Origin: CALLVY01 sp937899855
Lineage (GTDB): Bacteria > Bacteroidota > Bacteroidia > Chitinophagales > Saprospiraceae
Length of the DNA stretch: 29,223 bases
NCBI GenBank assembly: GCA_039820405.1
Contig: JBCBQC010000078.1
Location: 1-29,223, forward strand
Direction: 5' to 3'
Below are positions 7,130 to 16,418 of this stretch, piece after piece. The first letter of the stretch is position 1. The number at the start of each line of letters is the position of its first letter. Position numbers and translations under genes: made by a program. The notes under the pieces are model-generated. The model ran no database searches, had not been told where the DNA came from, and saw nothing but the letters and a program-made list of their open reading frames with translations.

Positions 7130-9103
7130 TTAGACATCCACATTGGCGTATTTGGCATTGGCTTCGATAAAGGCCCGGCGGGGGGGGACTTCATCGCCCA
7201 TCAGCATGGAAAAGACGCGACTGGCTTCGCTGGCGTCTTCGATGGTGACCTGTCGCAGGATGCGTTCGTTGGGATCCATCGTGGTTTCCCAGAGCTGATC
7301 GGCATTCATCTCTCCCAATCCCTTGTAGCGTTGCACTTTGACCGAGTTGTCATTCTCGCCTTTGGAATAGGCATTGACCGCTTCCTGGCGCTCTTCCTCG
7401 TTCCAGCAGTAGCGGAACTGTTTCCCCTTTTTGACGAGGTAGAGTGGGGGGGCGGCGATATAGACGTAGCCGTCTTCGATCAGGGGGCGCATGTAGCGGA
7501 AGAAGAAGGTCAGAATCAGGGTGACGATGTGGCTGCCATCGATATCGGCATCACACATGATGACGATTTTGTGGTAGCGCAATTTGTCGACGTTGAGGAT
7601 GCGCTCGCCATCCTTATCTTCGATGCTTACCCCCAGGGCGGTAAACATGTTTTTGATTTCTTCGTTCTCGTAAATCTTGTGTTCCAGCGCCTTCTCCACG
7701 TTGAGGATTTTACCCCGCAGGGGGAGGATGGCTTGGAAATTGCGATCGCGGCCCTGCTTGGCGGTACCACCGGCCGAGTCCCCTTCGACGAGGAAAATTT
7801 CGGATTCGGCGGGGTCTTTGGAGCTGCAATCGGAAAGTTTTCCGGGGAGTCCGCTACCCGTAAGGACGTTTTTGCGCTGGACCATCTCGCGGGCTTTGTG
7901 CGCTGCGTGGCGCGCGGTAGCCGCCAGGATCACCTTATCGATGATTCGCTTGGCCAGCTTGGGGTTCTCCTCAAGGAAGTAGCGCAGCGTCTCTCCCGTA
8001 GTGCGGGAAACGATGCCTACGACTTCGGAATTTCCCAGCTCTCCCTTGGTTTGGCCTTTGAACTGGGGTTCGGGGACCTTGACCGAGATGACGGCGGTCA
8101 ATCCTTCGCGGAAATCCTCGCCCGAGATTTTAAACTTGACCTTGTTGAACAGGCCGTTTTCCTTGGCGTATTTGTCAAACTCACGATTGACGGCCCGGCG
8201 GAAGCCCGCCACGTGGGTTCCCCCCTCGCGGGTGTTGATGTTGTTGACGTAGGAGTAAAGGTTTTCGGAGTAAGAGGTATTGTACTGCATGGCTACTTCG
8301 ACCTCTACATTGTCTTCCTTGCCCTTGACGTAGATGGGTTCTTCGATCAACTTGGTCCGCGATTCGTCCAGATAGACGACAAACTCTTTGAGGCCCCCTT
8401 CGGAATGGAAGATCTCTTCGCGGTGCTTTCCCGACTCGTCCCGCTCGCGCAGGTCGGTGAGGGTGAGTTGCAGGCCACTGTTGAGGAAGGCGGTTTCGCG
8501 CATCCGCGTGGCCAGGGTATTGTAGTTGTACACCAGGGTTTCGAAGATCTCGGGATCGGGTCGGAAGGTAACCGTGGTGCCGGTATCGGTGGCCTCACCG
8601 ATGGGTTTGACGGCCTCCAGGGGCTTACCCCGATGGTACTCTTGCTCGAATATCTTTCCTTCCCGGTGAACTTCTACCCGCATCTCTTCCGAGAGGGCGT
8701 TGACGCAGGACACGCCTACGCCGTGTAGCCCCCCCGATACTTTGTAGGTATCTTTGTCGAATTTGCCACCGGCGTGCAAAACGGTCATGACCACTTCCAG
8801 GGCCGATTTTTTCAGCTTGGCGTGCATCCCGGTAGGAATACCCCGTCCGTCATCGCGGACGGTGATGGAGTTGTCTGGGTTGATGGTGGTGTGAATGTGG
8901 TTGCAATGGCCGGCGAGGTGTTCGTCGATGGAGTTATCGATTACTTCCCATACCAGGTGGTGCAGGCCTTTGACATCGGTGCTGCCGATGTACATTCCCG
9001 GTCTTTTTCTCACCGCTTCCAAGCCTTCGAGGGCCTGGATGTTATTGGCGCTGTATTCGCCAGTTTGCGGTTTTAAATCTTGCGTATTTTCTGTCGATTC
9101 CAT
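7130..9103 (-). CDS. gyrB: DNA gyrase subunit B
   Basis: A 657-residue type IIA topoisomerase ATPase subunit; with GyrA it introduces negative supercoils. The GHKL ATPase part (~15-230) shows EVIDNSIDEHLAG, VRDDGRGIPTG and GGLHGVGVSCVNAL. The transducer follows, and the Toprim domain starts at EGDSAGG (residues 440-446), with PLRGKILNVEKA and MCDADIDGSHI as metal ligands. The C-terminal RYKGLGEMNADQLWETTMDP motif is complete. The ~650-residue length is the short form usual in this phylum, without the enterobacterial insertion. GyrB is preferred over ParE because of the overall motif spelling and the absence of a parC neighbour, but this is not absolute. The start ATG is only four bases from a perfect -7 box, predicting a leaderless message. 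It is divergent from the sensor kinase. Confidence 0.93.
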   Translation of the reverse strand: MESTENTQDLKPQTGEYSANNIQALEGLEAVRKRPGMYIGSTDVKGLHHLVWEVIDNSIDEHLAGHCNHIHTTINPDNSITVRDDGRGIPTGMHAKLKKSALEVVMTVLHAGGKFDKDTYKVSGGLHGVGVSCVNALSEEMRVEVHREGKIFEQEYHRGKPLEAVKPIGEATDTGTTVTFRPDPEIFETLVYNYNTLATRMRETAFLNSGLQLTLTDLRERDESGKHREEIFHSEGGLKEFVVYLDESRTKLIEEPIYVKGKEDNVEVEVAMQYNTSYSENLYSYVNNINTREGGTHVAGFRRAVNREFDKYAKENGLFNKVKFKISGEDFREGLTAVISVKVPEPQFKGQTKGELGNSEVVGIVSRTTGETLRYFLEENPKLAKRIIDKVILAATARHAAHKAREMVQRKNVLTGSGLPGKLSDCSSKDPAESEIFLVEGDSAGGTAKQGRDRNFQAILPLRGKILNVEKALEHKIYENEEIKNMFTALGVSIEDKDGERILNVDKLRYHKIVIMCDADIDGSHIVTLILTFFFRYMRPLIEDGYVYIAAPPLYLVKKGKQFRYCWNEEERQEAVNAYSKGENDNSVKVQRYKGLGEMNADQLWETTMDPNERILRQVTIEDASEASRVFSMLMGDEVPPRRAFIEANAKYANVDV

Positions 9104-9107
9104 CTTA

Positions 9108-9115
9108 CAAAGATA
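9108..9115 (-). promoter_or_regulatory. -7 element (TATCTTTG) of the gyrB promoter, four bases from the ATG
   Basis: Read on the minus strand this is TATCTTTG followed by TAAG and then the gyrB ATG (9103-9101). The position 20 bases further upstream is TTT rather than TTG. Transcription usually begins a few bases after the -7 box in Bacteroidota, so the mRNA would start at or next to the A of the ATG. No other usable methionine occurs before the conserved GMYIG segment. Confidence 0.6.
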
Positions 9116-9384
9116 CGGAATTTTTCTCGATTTTTAAAGGGGAAAACCGATTGCCAGTGGGCTTTGGTGGGTCTCCGGTGGCCGGGCTTCGGTCGGGGGG
9201 AATGTTTGGTGGCCCAAGTATCACAACGCTTTGATTATTAATGCTTCTGGCGAAAATTAAACGCGGTATTTTATCCAAAAATTGTTAACTTGCCAGGAGG
9301 TGTCCGTCGGGGTGCTGGCGAATTTTATCGCCCCGTTTCCAATTCGGTCGGTCGCCGCTGATTCGTTCGGATTTAACCGGTGTT

Positions 9385-12345
9385 TTGAGTGATTCAACCG
9401 TCAAACAGCTTTTCCGCCAATGCCTGCTCCTCGGATGGGGAATTTTAGCGTACGCCACGCTGATCGGACAGTCCTTTGCCATCCAACAGTACGGGGTACA
9501 GGATGGCCTACCCAGCTCTTTTATCTACGACATTGTCCAGGATCAGGAGGGCTTTATCTGGATCTCTGCGGAAGGGGGCCTGTGCCGTTTTGACGGCAAT
9601 CGCTTTGAGAAAAACCCCATTCCCACCGGGCTATCGACCGAGGTGATCCGACTCGACGTGGATTCCCGTGGCCAGTTGTGGATCATTGACCTGGCTACCA
9701 ACATTGGTTGCTACAACGGAGACTCCATCCGTTGGGTCCAAGATTTGGAGCCTTCCTATAATTTTCAACACATCAATTTTTCGGAAGACGTTCGGGGCAA
9801 CTACTGGTTTCTCAAACAAGGGGCCATCATCGCGGATGTACAGGGCCAGGATACGTCCTACCAAATCCGCTACGAACGCAAAGACCTCCAGCGCTGCAAC
9901 TCGATCATCCAGGGGCCAGATAGCAATACCTACGTGATCTCCAACTTTGGCGTGGGGGTTTTTGAGGATTACAAACTGACTTTCCATCCCTTCGAGCGGG
10001 CCTTTACCCGCATCCCGGAGTTTGGCATTGCCTATCGGGAGCGCTTGTTGTTTGCGGTGGAAAACGAATTGTTTTTTTACGACCCCCTCCGCGATAGCCT
10101 CCACGTCGCCTTTCCCCAGTACCAAGACTATTTTCAAACCCGAATTTTGTCACTACTCTACCACGGCAATAACCTTTGGGTATCCACCAAGGAGGGAGCG
10201 CTACTCATTCGCGACGTCGGCCGTCCTACCGAACACGCCATCAAACTACTGGAGGGGCTGGTAACCGGCAACGTGATGGTCGACCATCAGGGGGGCTACT
10301 GGTTGGCCACTCACGGTCAGGGGCTCTTTTACCTGCCCAATCTGGACGCGCAAATCATCCCCACCGACACGATCAACGGAGTGCTGACCGCACTTTGTGC
10401 CAATCCCGAGGGCGAACTATTGCTCGCCTTCGACAACAGCTTGGTCCAATTGCGCGATCGCAGCTATCAACTGCTGCACCAGACCTACATCAGTCCGCTC
10501 AAAGATCGCATCTACGAGACCTTTTTCCACGCGCCCGACGATCATTACTACCTGGCTTCCCACCAGCTCTACCGGCTCAATCGGGACTTCTCGGAGTTGT
10601 CGGTCCTGCCCGAGTGCGCCTACCTCAAATCGGCCCGTCAGTATCCGCATACCTCCCTCTGGGTGGGCACCAATGCTGAGGTGGGGTATTTCGAATCGGA
10701 CTCAACTTTCCGGCGGACCGCCATCAATCGCACCTACGCCGTAGAGCCGGTGGGACAGGACCAGGCCTGGATTGGGACCATCTCGGGTTTGTACTTCAGC
10801 GATGGGGTAGAACTGCGGGCCGTTCCCCAACCCCAGCTGGCTCAGGACATTCAGGACATTCGCCTCGCGGCGGACTCCAGCCTCTGGATCGCCACGGCCA
10901 ACGATGGGCTGTGGCTGATGCGGGGCGATACACTGGTGGAGCACTTTACGACCGAAAAGGGCTTGTGGAGCAATCACTGTCGCAAAATTTTACTGGACGA
11001 CAACTACGTTTGGATCGCCACCAATCAGGGCGTCAACCGGATTGATCGCCAGGATCACCGCCGGGTGTACGCCATCGGTAAGGATGAGGGTTTGCCTTCG
11101 GTCGAGATTACGGACCTGTGCAAAAACGGCAATGACCTTGTGGTGGCCACCAGCAAGGGGCTGGCCATTTTTTCGGATCAGCTGGCGCTGGATCAGCAGC
11201 CGGTAAAGCTTTATTTTGACCACATCAAAATCGAAGAACGGGATACGGTGATCGCGGCGCATTACGACCTGCAGCACCACCAAGACAATATCAAAATCGA
11301 GTTTAACGGCATCGCTTTCCGAAATGCCGAAAACATCGTATACGAGTATCGGATGGTGGGCATCGATGAGGACTGGGTAGCCACGGGACTCGGGGTGGCG
11401 CAGTATCCTTCGCTGCCTTCGGGGAGGTATACCTTTCGGCTTCGGGCCCGCACCCGCAACACCGACTGGTCGGAGGAGAAGGTGATTGCCTTTCGGGTGT
11501 CGAAGGCCTACTGGGAAGAGTGGTGGTTCTACCTCGGCGTGGTGGGGCTCTCGGCCGTTTTGGCTTACTTGTTTATTCAGGCCATCATCACGGACTACCA
11601 ACGGCGCAACGCCATTCAGGAAAAGCTCAAGAACTCCCAGCTGATTGCCCTGCGGGCACGGATGAATCCCCATTTTTTATTCAATGCGCTCAACTCGATT
11701 CAGGAGTTGATCATCCACAACGACAAACGCTCCGCCAATCGCTATCTGGCGCAATTTTCACGGCTGATGCGCAATATTTTGAACATGACCGATAAGGATG
11801 AGGTTTCCCTGCAGACCGAAATTGAATCGCTCGAATTGTACTTAAGTCTGGAAGCCCTGCGTTTTGAAAAGGACTTTGAATTTCGCTTTGACGTGGCGCA
11901 GGGAATCAATACCCAGCAGATCAAAATACCGTCGATGTTGATCCAGCCCTACGTCGAGAATGCGATCATCCACGGCTTGATGCACCGACGGGGGCTCAAG
12001 CGCCTGCACATTGGTTTTGCCTGGGTGCGGCCCTATTTGGTGGTGACGGTAGCGGACAATGGGGTGGGGCGCAAACGGGCTCGTGAAATCCGAATCAGCA
12101 ATGGACGGCCCCATCCGTCGACGGGAATGGGCCTCACCAAGAATCGCTTGGACTTGCTCAATTCGACTCAGCAGGACCAACTGAGCGTTCAGGTAGTAGA
12201 TTTGGAGGATGAGGACGGACGCTCGGCGGGAACGCAAGTAACGGTGTACATCGCCCTGCGCAAACCGTTGGCTATCCCGGATAGCCAGCCGGTGGACAGC
12301 ACGATCGCAAGGTCCAATGCCGAAGCGCCACCTAATCCAAAATAG
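9385..12345 (+). CDS. Sensor histidine kinase with extracytoplasmic propeller, Y_Y_Y domain and LytS-type kinase
   Basis: A 986-residue membrane sensor. A signal-like hydrophobic segment (~9-31) is followed by a long beta-propeller sensor (~35-640) built of repeats such as DQEGFIWISAEGGLCRFDG, HQGGYWLATHGQGLFYL and DNYVWIATNQGVNRID. A Y_Y_Y (triple tyrosine) domain comes next (~650-712), then one membrane helix starting at W713. The cytoplasmic His_kinase domain has the phospho-accepting H763 in MNPHFLFNALNSIQ. The ATP-binding N and G boxes are PYVENAIIHGL, VADNGVGRKRA and TGMGLTKNRLDLL. The start is TTG (9385): the signal segment must be included and no ATG or GTG lies upstream in frame before a stop-free, non-homologous stretch. 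The LytTR regulator follows after 16 bases and is the obvious partner. Related sensors often detect glycans; the ligand here is unknown. Confidence 0.88.
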   Translation: MSDSTVKQLFRQCLLLGWGILAYATLIGQSFAIQQYGVQDGLPSSFIYDIVQDQEGFIWISAEGGLCRFDGNRFEKNPIPTGLSTEVIRLDVDSRGQLWIIDLATNIGCYNGDSIRWVQDLEPSYNFQHINFSEDVRGNYWFLKQGAIIADVQGQDTSYQIRYERKDLQRCNSIIQGPDSNTYVISNFGVGVFEDYKLTFHPFERAFTRIPEFGIAYRERLLFAVENELFFYDPLRDSLHVAFPQYQDYFQTRILSLLYHGNNLWVSTKEGALLIRDVGRPTEHAIKLLEGLVTGNVMVDHQGGYWLATHGQGLFYLPNLDAQIIPTDTINGVLTALCANPEGELLLAFDNSLVQLRDRSYQLLHQTYISPLKDRIYETFFHAPDDHYYLASHQLYRLNRDFSELSVLPECAYLKSARQYPHTSLWVGTNAEVGYFESDSTFRRTAINRTYAVEPVGQDQAWIGTISGLYFSDGVELRAVPQPQLAQDIQDIRLAADSSLWIATANDGLWLMRGDTLVEHFTTEKGLWSNHCRKILLDDNYVWIATNQGVNRIDRQDHRRVYAIGKDEGLPSVEITDLCKNGNDLVVATSKGLAIFSDQLALDQQPVKLYFDHIKIEERDTVIAAHYDLQHHQDNIKIEFNGIAFRNAENIVYEYRMVGIDEDWVATGLGVAQYPSLPSGRYTFRLRARTRNTDWSEEKVIAFRVSKAYWEEWWFYLGVVGLSAVLAYLFIQAIITDYQRRNAIQEKLKNSQLIALRARMNPHFLFNALNSIQELIIHNDKRSANRYLAQFSRLMRNILNMTDKDEVSLQTEIESLELYLSLEALRFEKDFEFRFDVAQGINTQQIKIPSMLIQPYVENAIIHGLMHRRGLKRLHIGFAWVRPYLVVTVADNGVGRKRAREIRISNGRPHPSTGMGLTKNRLDLLNSTQQDQLSVQVVDLEDEDGRSAGTQVTVYIALRKPLAIPDSQPVDSTIARSNAEAPPNPK

Positions 12346-12361
12346 AAAATCATAAACCGCT

Positions 12362-13111
12362 ATGTTGAACGCAATCATCGTCGATGATGAGGCCCGAAGC
12401 CGACGAATCCTCCAGCAGTTCATTCAGGAGTACTGCCCCTCGGTGACGGTGTTGGCCACCGCTGAAGATGTACTGTCGGGGGTCAAAGCCATCAATACCC
12501 ACCAGCCGGACGTGGTTTTTTTGGATATTGAAATGCCCAATTACTCGGGTTTCAAACTGATTGAATTTTTTGACGACGTCGATTTCGAGATTGTTTTTAC
12601 CACCGCCTACGAGCGCTACGCCATCCAGGCCTTCCGGGTATCCGCCGTCGGCTACTTACTCAAACCCATCGATATCGACGAACTCATCGACGTGGTCAAA
12701 AGGCTCGAAGCCATGCGCAGCATGCCCAACCTCAAGGAGCGCCTCAACAATCTCAAATACAACCTGAACAGCGACAAACCCCAACGGCTCGTGCTACCGG
12801 CTCAGAACGGTTTGCTCTACGTCAACCTGAGCGAGCTCAATTACATCGAGTCGGACGGCAGGTACACCCGCATCCACCTGATCGACAAATCGACGATGAC
12901 CTGTACCAGCAGTCTCAAGGATTGCGAACTTATTTTCGAACAAGCGCCTTTTATTCGTATCCACCGCTCCTGTATCATCCACTTGGCCTACATCAAGCGT
13001 TATTCCAAGGGGCGCGACAGTTTTGTGATGATGGAAAACGCCGTTCGGCTCGACGTAGGTAAAAACTATAAAGATGGCTTGAGTGAAGCCGTTGCTCTGT
13101 TTCTCAAATAG
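12362..13111 (+). CDS. LytTR family response regulator
   Basis: A 249-residue two-component regulator. The receiver domain (1-~120) has the acidic pair D8/D9, the phospho-acceptor D55 in VVFLDIEMPNYSG, T80/T81 and K101 in YLLKPID. The LytTR DNA-binding domain (~141-245) shows the family strand NYIESDGRYTRIHL and the FIRIHRSCIIHLAYIK element. It follows the sensor kinase by 16 bases and precedes the P450 by only six bases, so the three are probably one transcript. The partner kinase is almost certainly the upstream gene. LytTR proteins bind pairs of short direct repeats; I did not identify a target site nearby. Confidence 0.92.
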   Translation: MLNAIIVDDEARSRRILQQFIQEYCPSVTVLATAEDVLSGVKAINTHQPDVVFLDIEMPNYSGFKLIEFFDDVDFEIVFTTAYERYAIQAFRVSAVGYLLKPIDIDELIDVVKRLEAMRSMPNLKERLNNLKYNLNSDKPQRLVLPAQNGLLYVNLSELNYIESDGRYTRIHLIDKSTMTCTSSLKDCELIFEQAPFIRIHRSCIIHLAYIKRYSKGRDSFVMMENAVRLDVGKNYKDGLSEAVALFLK

Positions 13112-13117
13112 CATTTT

Positions 13118-14506
13118 ATGACTGCTTCCAAGGCTTCTATTCCCAACTATCGAGGGCGCAATTACCTGGCGCGCAACCGTGAATTCTTTCGCGATCCTCT
13201 TCACTTTGCCGTCGATAAATACCCCGATTTTGGAGATTTTTTTCGCTCGCACCTCCTGCTGCGTAACATTTTCTTCGTCTCCCGCCCGGAAGGAATCAAG
13301 CAGGTATTGCAAACCCAGCAAAAACACTACCGCAAGAGTCCGGCTTACGATCAGCTAAAGCTGGCCCTTGGTAATGGTTTGGTGACCAGCGAAGGGGACT
13401 TTTGGCGCCAACAGCGCCGACTGGCCCAGCCGGCTTTTTACAAAACCCAGCTCGAAGCCATCTATCGAATGATGCAGGAGGTTACGGAAAAATACCTGGA
13501 CGATTTTGCGCAGCGCCAGGAACGGCAGACGACCTTTAACATCGCTGAGGAAATGATGAAGGTGACCGCCGATATCGTACTGGCCAGCCTCTTTCACGCC
13601 CGTTTGGAGGAGGGGGGCGACACCTATGACAAGCTCTACCGCACCGTACACGACACCCAGGAGTACATCCTGTACTGCGTCCACCATCCACACCTCATTC
13701 CCTGGACCTACCTCAATGGCCAGCGGCGGCAGTTTTTTCGCGACCTGCGGGTATTTGACGACATCGTGTACCGGATGATTGAGGAGCGCGAGCGGAGCGA
13801 CCAACCTCCGCCCGATCTGCTGACCATGTTGATCCAAGCCCGCGATGCCGACACGGGGCAGGGCATGACCGCGCGCCAATTGCGGGACGAGGCCATCACG
13901 ATTTTTGCGGCGGGGCACGAGACCTCGGCCAATGCCCTATCCTGGACCCTATACCTCCTGGTGGAGCATCCCGCGATCCTGGCCCGTCTGCGGGAGGAGG
14001 TCGATGCGGTGCTGGGGGATCGGACTCCGACGATGGCGGATTTGCGGGAATTGACCTATACCAAACAGGTCATCGAGGAGGGGATGCGGCACTATCCACC
14101 AGCCTGGGCGCTGGGGCGGGAAGCCCTGCAGGACACCGAGATTTTGGGCGAACGCATCCCGCGAAAATCCATTGTTTTTATGAATGTTTACGCCCTGCAC
14201 CACCACCCGGAGTACTGGGAGGCGCCCCAGCGTTTTGATCCCGATCGCTTTGCACCGGAGCGGGTGAAGCAGCGCTCTCGCTGGCAATACCTGCCCTTTG
14301 GGGCGGGGCCGCGGATGTGCATTGGCAATCATTTTGCACTGATGGAAATGCAGTTGCTCCTGGCGTTGCTCGTCCGCCGGTACGACTTCCAGCTGGTGTC
14401 CGATCGGCCCGTGGCGATGCAGCCCCTAATCACCCTCAAACCGAAAGGGGGAATCTGGATGCGGGCCAAAAAACGTCAGCCCCAACCCCTCCCCAATACC
14501 CCCTAA
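13118..14506 (+). CDS. Cytochrome P450
   Basis: A 462-residue soluble-type heme monooxygenase. The I-helix oxygen-activating motif is AGHETS (265-270). The K-helix E-x-x-R is E321-G-M-R324 and the PERF-like segment is FDPDRFAPERV. The heme cysteine is C401 in FGAGPRMCIGNHFALME. All core elements are present. Spelling and length resemble the CYP102/CYP4-like fatty-acid or terpenoid-hydroxylating clade, but the substrate cannot be inferred. No ferredoxin or reductase gene is adjacent, so electrons must come from elsewhere. The start ATG lies six bases after the LytTR gene and the stop is 11 bases before tsaE, placing it inside an apparent operon with a two-component system. Confidence 0.93.
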   Translation: MTASKASIPNYRGRNYLARNREFFRDPLHFAVDKYPDFGDFFRSHLLLRNIFFVSRPEGIKQVLQTQQKHYRKSPAYDQLKLALGNGLVTSEGDFWRQQRRLAQPAFYKTQLEAIYRMMQEVTEKYLDDFAQRQERQTTFNIAEEMMKVTADIVLASLFHARLEEGGDTYDKLYRTVHDTQEYILYCVHHPHLIPWTYLNGQRRQFFRDLRVFDDIVYRMIEERERSDQPPPDLLTMLIQARDADTGQGMTARQLRDEAITIFAAGHETSANALSWTLYLLVEHPAILARLREEVDAVLGDRTPTMADLRELTYTKQVIEEGMRHYPPAWALGREALQDTEILGERIPRKSIVFMNVYALHHHPEYWEAPQRFDPDRFAPERVKQRSRWQYLPFGAGPRMCIGNHFALMEMQLLLALLVRRYDFQLVSDRPVAMQPLITLKPKGGIWMRAKKRQPQPLPNTP

Positions 14507-14517
14507 ACCCAACCTAC

Positions 14518-14952
14518 ATGGAGCTTATTTTTCGAGATTTGGTCGATTTGGATCGTACGGTGGTACCCGCCTTGCTGCGTGCGGCGGGGGCACGCCGCAA
14601 GTGGATGCTGTCCGGTGATATTGGAGCGGGAAAAACGACCTTGGTCCAAGCCTTGTGTCGCCATTTTGGCGTTCAAGACTACGTGACCAGTCCCACCTTT
14701 TCCCTGGTCAATGCCTACTCCTATCCCGATGCGGAGGCAAAAGAGGGCCAGGCCCTGATTCATCACCTGGACCTCTACCGCCTCAAAAACCTGGACGAGG
14801 CGATCGACATTGGCATCGAAGAATACCTGGGGGATCCCTGGTTTTGTTGGGTGGAATGGCCCGAATTGATCACCCCTTTGTGGCCCGAGGAGGTCTTCAA
14901 AATAAATCTTGAAATATTGGAAGATTCAAGTCGAAAAATTTTATTTTTGTAG
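14518..14952 (+). CDS. tsaE: tRNA threonylcarbamoyladenosine biosynthesis ATPase TsaE
   Basis: A 144-residue P-loop protein. With TsaB and TsaD it forms the t6A37-modifying complex for ANN-decoding tRNAs. Walker A is GDIGAGKTT (33-41), the switch-like SPTFSLVNAY is at 58-67, HHLDLYRL is the Walker B-like region, and WVEWPE is the conserved tryptophan/glutamate motif. ATG at 14518 is used because it gives the family N-terminus; an earlier in-frame start at 14317 would lie inside the P450 gene. It follows the P450 by 11 bases, and alanine dehydrogenase begins 61 bases later. Its last codons overlap a promoter-like TATTTTTG. Confidence 0.93.
   Translation: MELIFRDLVDLDRTVVPALLRAAGARRKWMLSGDIGAGKTTLVQALCRHFGVQDYVTSPTFSLVNAYSYPDAEAKEGQALIHHLDLYRLKNLDEAIDIGIEEYLGDPWFCWVEWPELITPLWPEEVFKINLEILEDSSRKILFL
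14917..14949 (+). promoter_or_regulatory. Promoter for alanine dehydrogenase inside the 3' end of tsaE
   Basis: TTG at 14917-14919 and TATTTTTG at 14942-14949, 22 bases apart, match the -33/-7 pattern. The predicted leader of about 60 bases holds a small GAGCG/CGCTC-type fold. This would let alanine dehydrogenase be transcribed independently of the kinase-P450-tsaE unit. Confidence 0.5.
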
Positions 14953-15013
14953 GCGTTATCGAGCGCTGTGGGGCTCTTTTTGAGCGACCTACGAGCTTTT
15001 AAATCTGATTTGC

Positions 15014-16243
15014 ATGAGTAAGAAGCAGCCGCGTATTCCGATTCCTAAGGTGTTTACGGAGGAGCGATTCCAAACGCAGACTGAGATGCTGCAGCTGCAG
15101 CGGAAGCCCAACAAGCTCTACATTGGCATTCCGAAGGAGACGACCTTGCAGGAAAACCGGGTCGCGCTGGTGCCCGCATCCGTGGATACGCTCATTGCCC
15201 ACGGGCACCGGGTGGTACTCGAATCCGGGGCGGGCGAGCGGGCCAATTACTCGGATCACGACTACTCCGAAGTAGGGGCCGACATTGCCTACAGCACCGA
15301 ACAGGTCTACAAGGCCGACATTATCATCAAGGTAGCGCCCCCTACGTTGGAAGAATTGGACCACCTGCGTCCGAATCAGATTCTTTTTTCTCCTCTCCAC
15401 CTTCCCATCATCACGGCCGAATACCTCAACCGCCTCCGCCACAAGCGGGTGATTGCCCTGGCCATGGAGTACATCATGGACGAAGTCGGCAGCTATCCCG
15501 TGGTACGGATCATGAGTGAAATGGCGGGGCTCTGCGCCATGCACACCGCCGCCGAATTGCTGGCCAATACCAGTGGTGGCAAGGGCGTACTGCTGGGGGG
15601 CATCTCCGGAGTGCCGCCGGCCAAGGTGGTCATCCTCGGAGCGGGCGTCGTCGCCGAATTCGCCACCCGGACCGCACTCGGTATGGGGGCTGAAGTCCGT
15701 ATTTTTGACAACAACATTTACAAACTGATGCGGGTCCAGAACATGGTGGGCCGGCCGCTCAATACTTCTTCCCTCAATCCTCAGCAAATGCGTAAGGAGC
15801 TCCTGACGGCCGACATCGCCATCGGAGCCATCCACTCCAAAACGGGGCGGACGCCGATTATCGTGGGCGAGGACATCGTTTCGCACATGAAAACGGGCTC
15901 GGTCATCATCGACGTGAGTATCGATCAGGGGGGCTGCTTTGCCACTTCCGAAGTGACCTCGCACGACCATCCTACCTTTACCAAACACGGCGTCATCCAC
16001 TACTGCGTTCCCAACATTGCTTCGCGAGTGGCGCGAACCGCTTCCATTGCGGTGAGTAACATCCTCACCCCCATCCTGCTCAAAGCCGCCACCACCGGCA
16101 GCATCGAGCGCGTCATCCAGACCGAGTTGGGCCTGCGCCAGGGGGTCTACACCTACAAAGGCTGCCTGACCAACGAGTACCTTGGCGAGCGCTTCCAGAT
16201 CAAATTCACCGATCTGGATTTGTTGATTACTTCCAATCTGTAG
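15014..16243 (+). CDS. ald: Alanine dehydrogenase
   Basis: A 409-residue NAD-dependent enzyme that interconverts L-alanine and pyruvate plus ammonium. Catalytic and substrate residues expected from the Mycobacterium/Bacillus enzymes can be placed. R49 lies in QENRVALVP, K106 in IIIKVAPP, H129 in SPLHLP and D304 in IIDVSIDQGGCF. The Rossmann glycines are GAGVVAE (209-215). The N-terminus has about 30 extra residues (MSKKQPRIPIPKVFTEERF...) before the usual IGIPKET start; I believe this extension is normal in Bacteroidota homologues. It lies 61 bases after tsaE, an arrangement I believe is common in the phylum, and has its own putative promoter at 14917-14949. The related transhydrogenase alpha subunit is a less likely alternative. 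Confidence 0.9.
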   Translation: MSKKQPRIPIPKVFTEERFQTQTEMLQLQRKPNKLYIGIPKETTLQENRVALVPASVDTLIAHGHRVVLESGAGERANYSDHDYSEVGADIAYSTEQVYKADIIIKVAPPTLEELDHLRPNQILFSPLHLPIITAEYLNRLRHKRVIALAMEYIMDEVGSYPVVRIMSEMAGLCAMHTAAELLANTSGGKGVLLGGISGVPPAKVVILGAGVVAEFATRTALGMGAEVRIFDNNIYKLMRVQNMVGRPLNTSSLNPQQMRKELLTADIAIGAIHSKTGRTPIIVGEDIVSHMKTGSVIIDVSIDQGGCFATSEVTSHDHPTFTKHGVIHYCVPNIASRVARTASIAVSNILTPILLKAATTGSIERVIQTELGLRQGVYTYKGCLTNEYLGERFQIKFTDLDLLITSNL

Positions 16244-16320
16244 CCCCGGGCTGGTTTTCACCGGCACCGCCGGCACCCCCTTTTATCCTGGGTTCCAATT
16301 CCACTTTATCGGTAGTCAAA

Positions 16321-16339
16321 GCGGATCGACCAGATCCGC
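16321..16339. repeat. 7-bp inverted repeat in the ald-padR gap
   Basis: GCGGATC (16321-16327) pairs perfectly with GATCCGC (16333-16339) across GACCA. There is no T run after it, so it is more likely an operator or RNA fold than a terminator. A weaker CCGGC-acc-GCCGG stem followed by C5T4 at 16261-16284 may be the ald terminator. Confidence 0.4.
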
Positions 16340-16418
16340 AGTCGGCTTATTCTGGTGGTCCACTCGGGCGTATCCGGAGTGAAAAGAATTTTTTTGGCCT
16401 AGCCATTCCCCTCATTAC

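Noticed and set aside
7331..8728. 465-codon plus-strand open frame antisense to gyrB
   Set aside because: Shadow of gyrB in a GC-rich, codon-biased gene; no recognisable domain, and gyrB motifs are unambiguous.
14317..14517. Upstream extension of tsaE
   Set aside because: It lies inside the P450 heme-binding region in another frame and gives no family similarity.
14999..16276. 425-codon minus-strand frame antisense to alanine dehydrogenase
   Set aside because: Composition (H, G, D, V rich) is typical of antisense shadow; no family pattern. The same applies to the long antisense frames over the cystathionine gene, ABC exporter and prfC.
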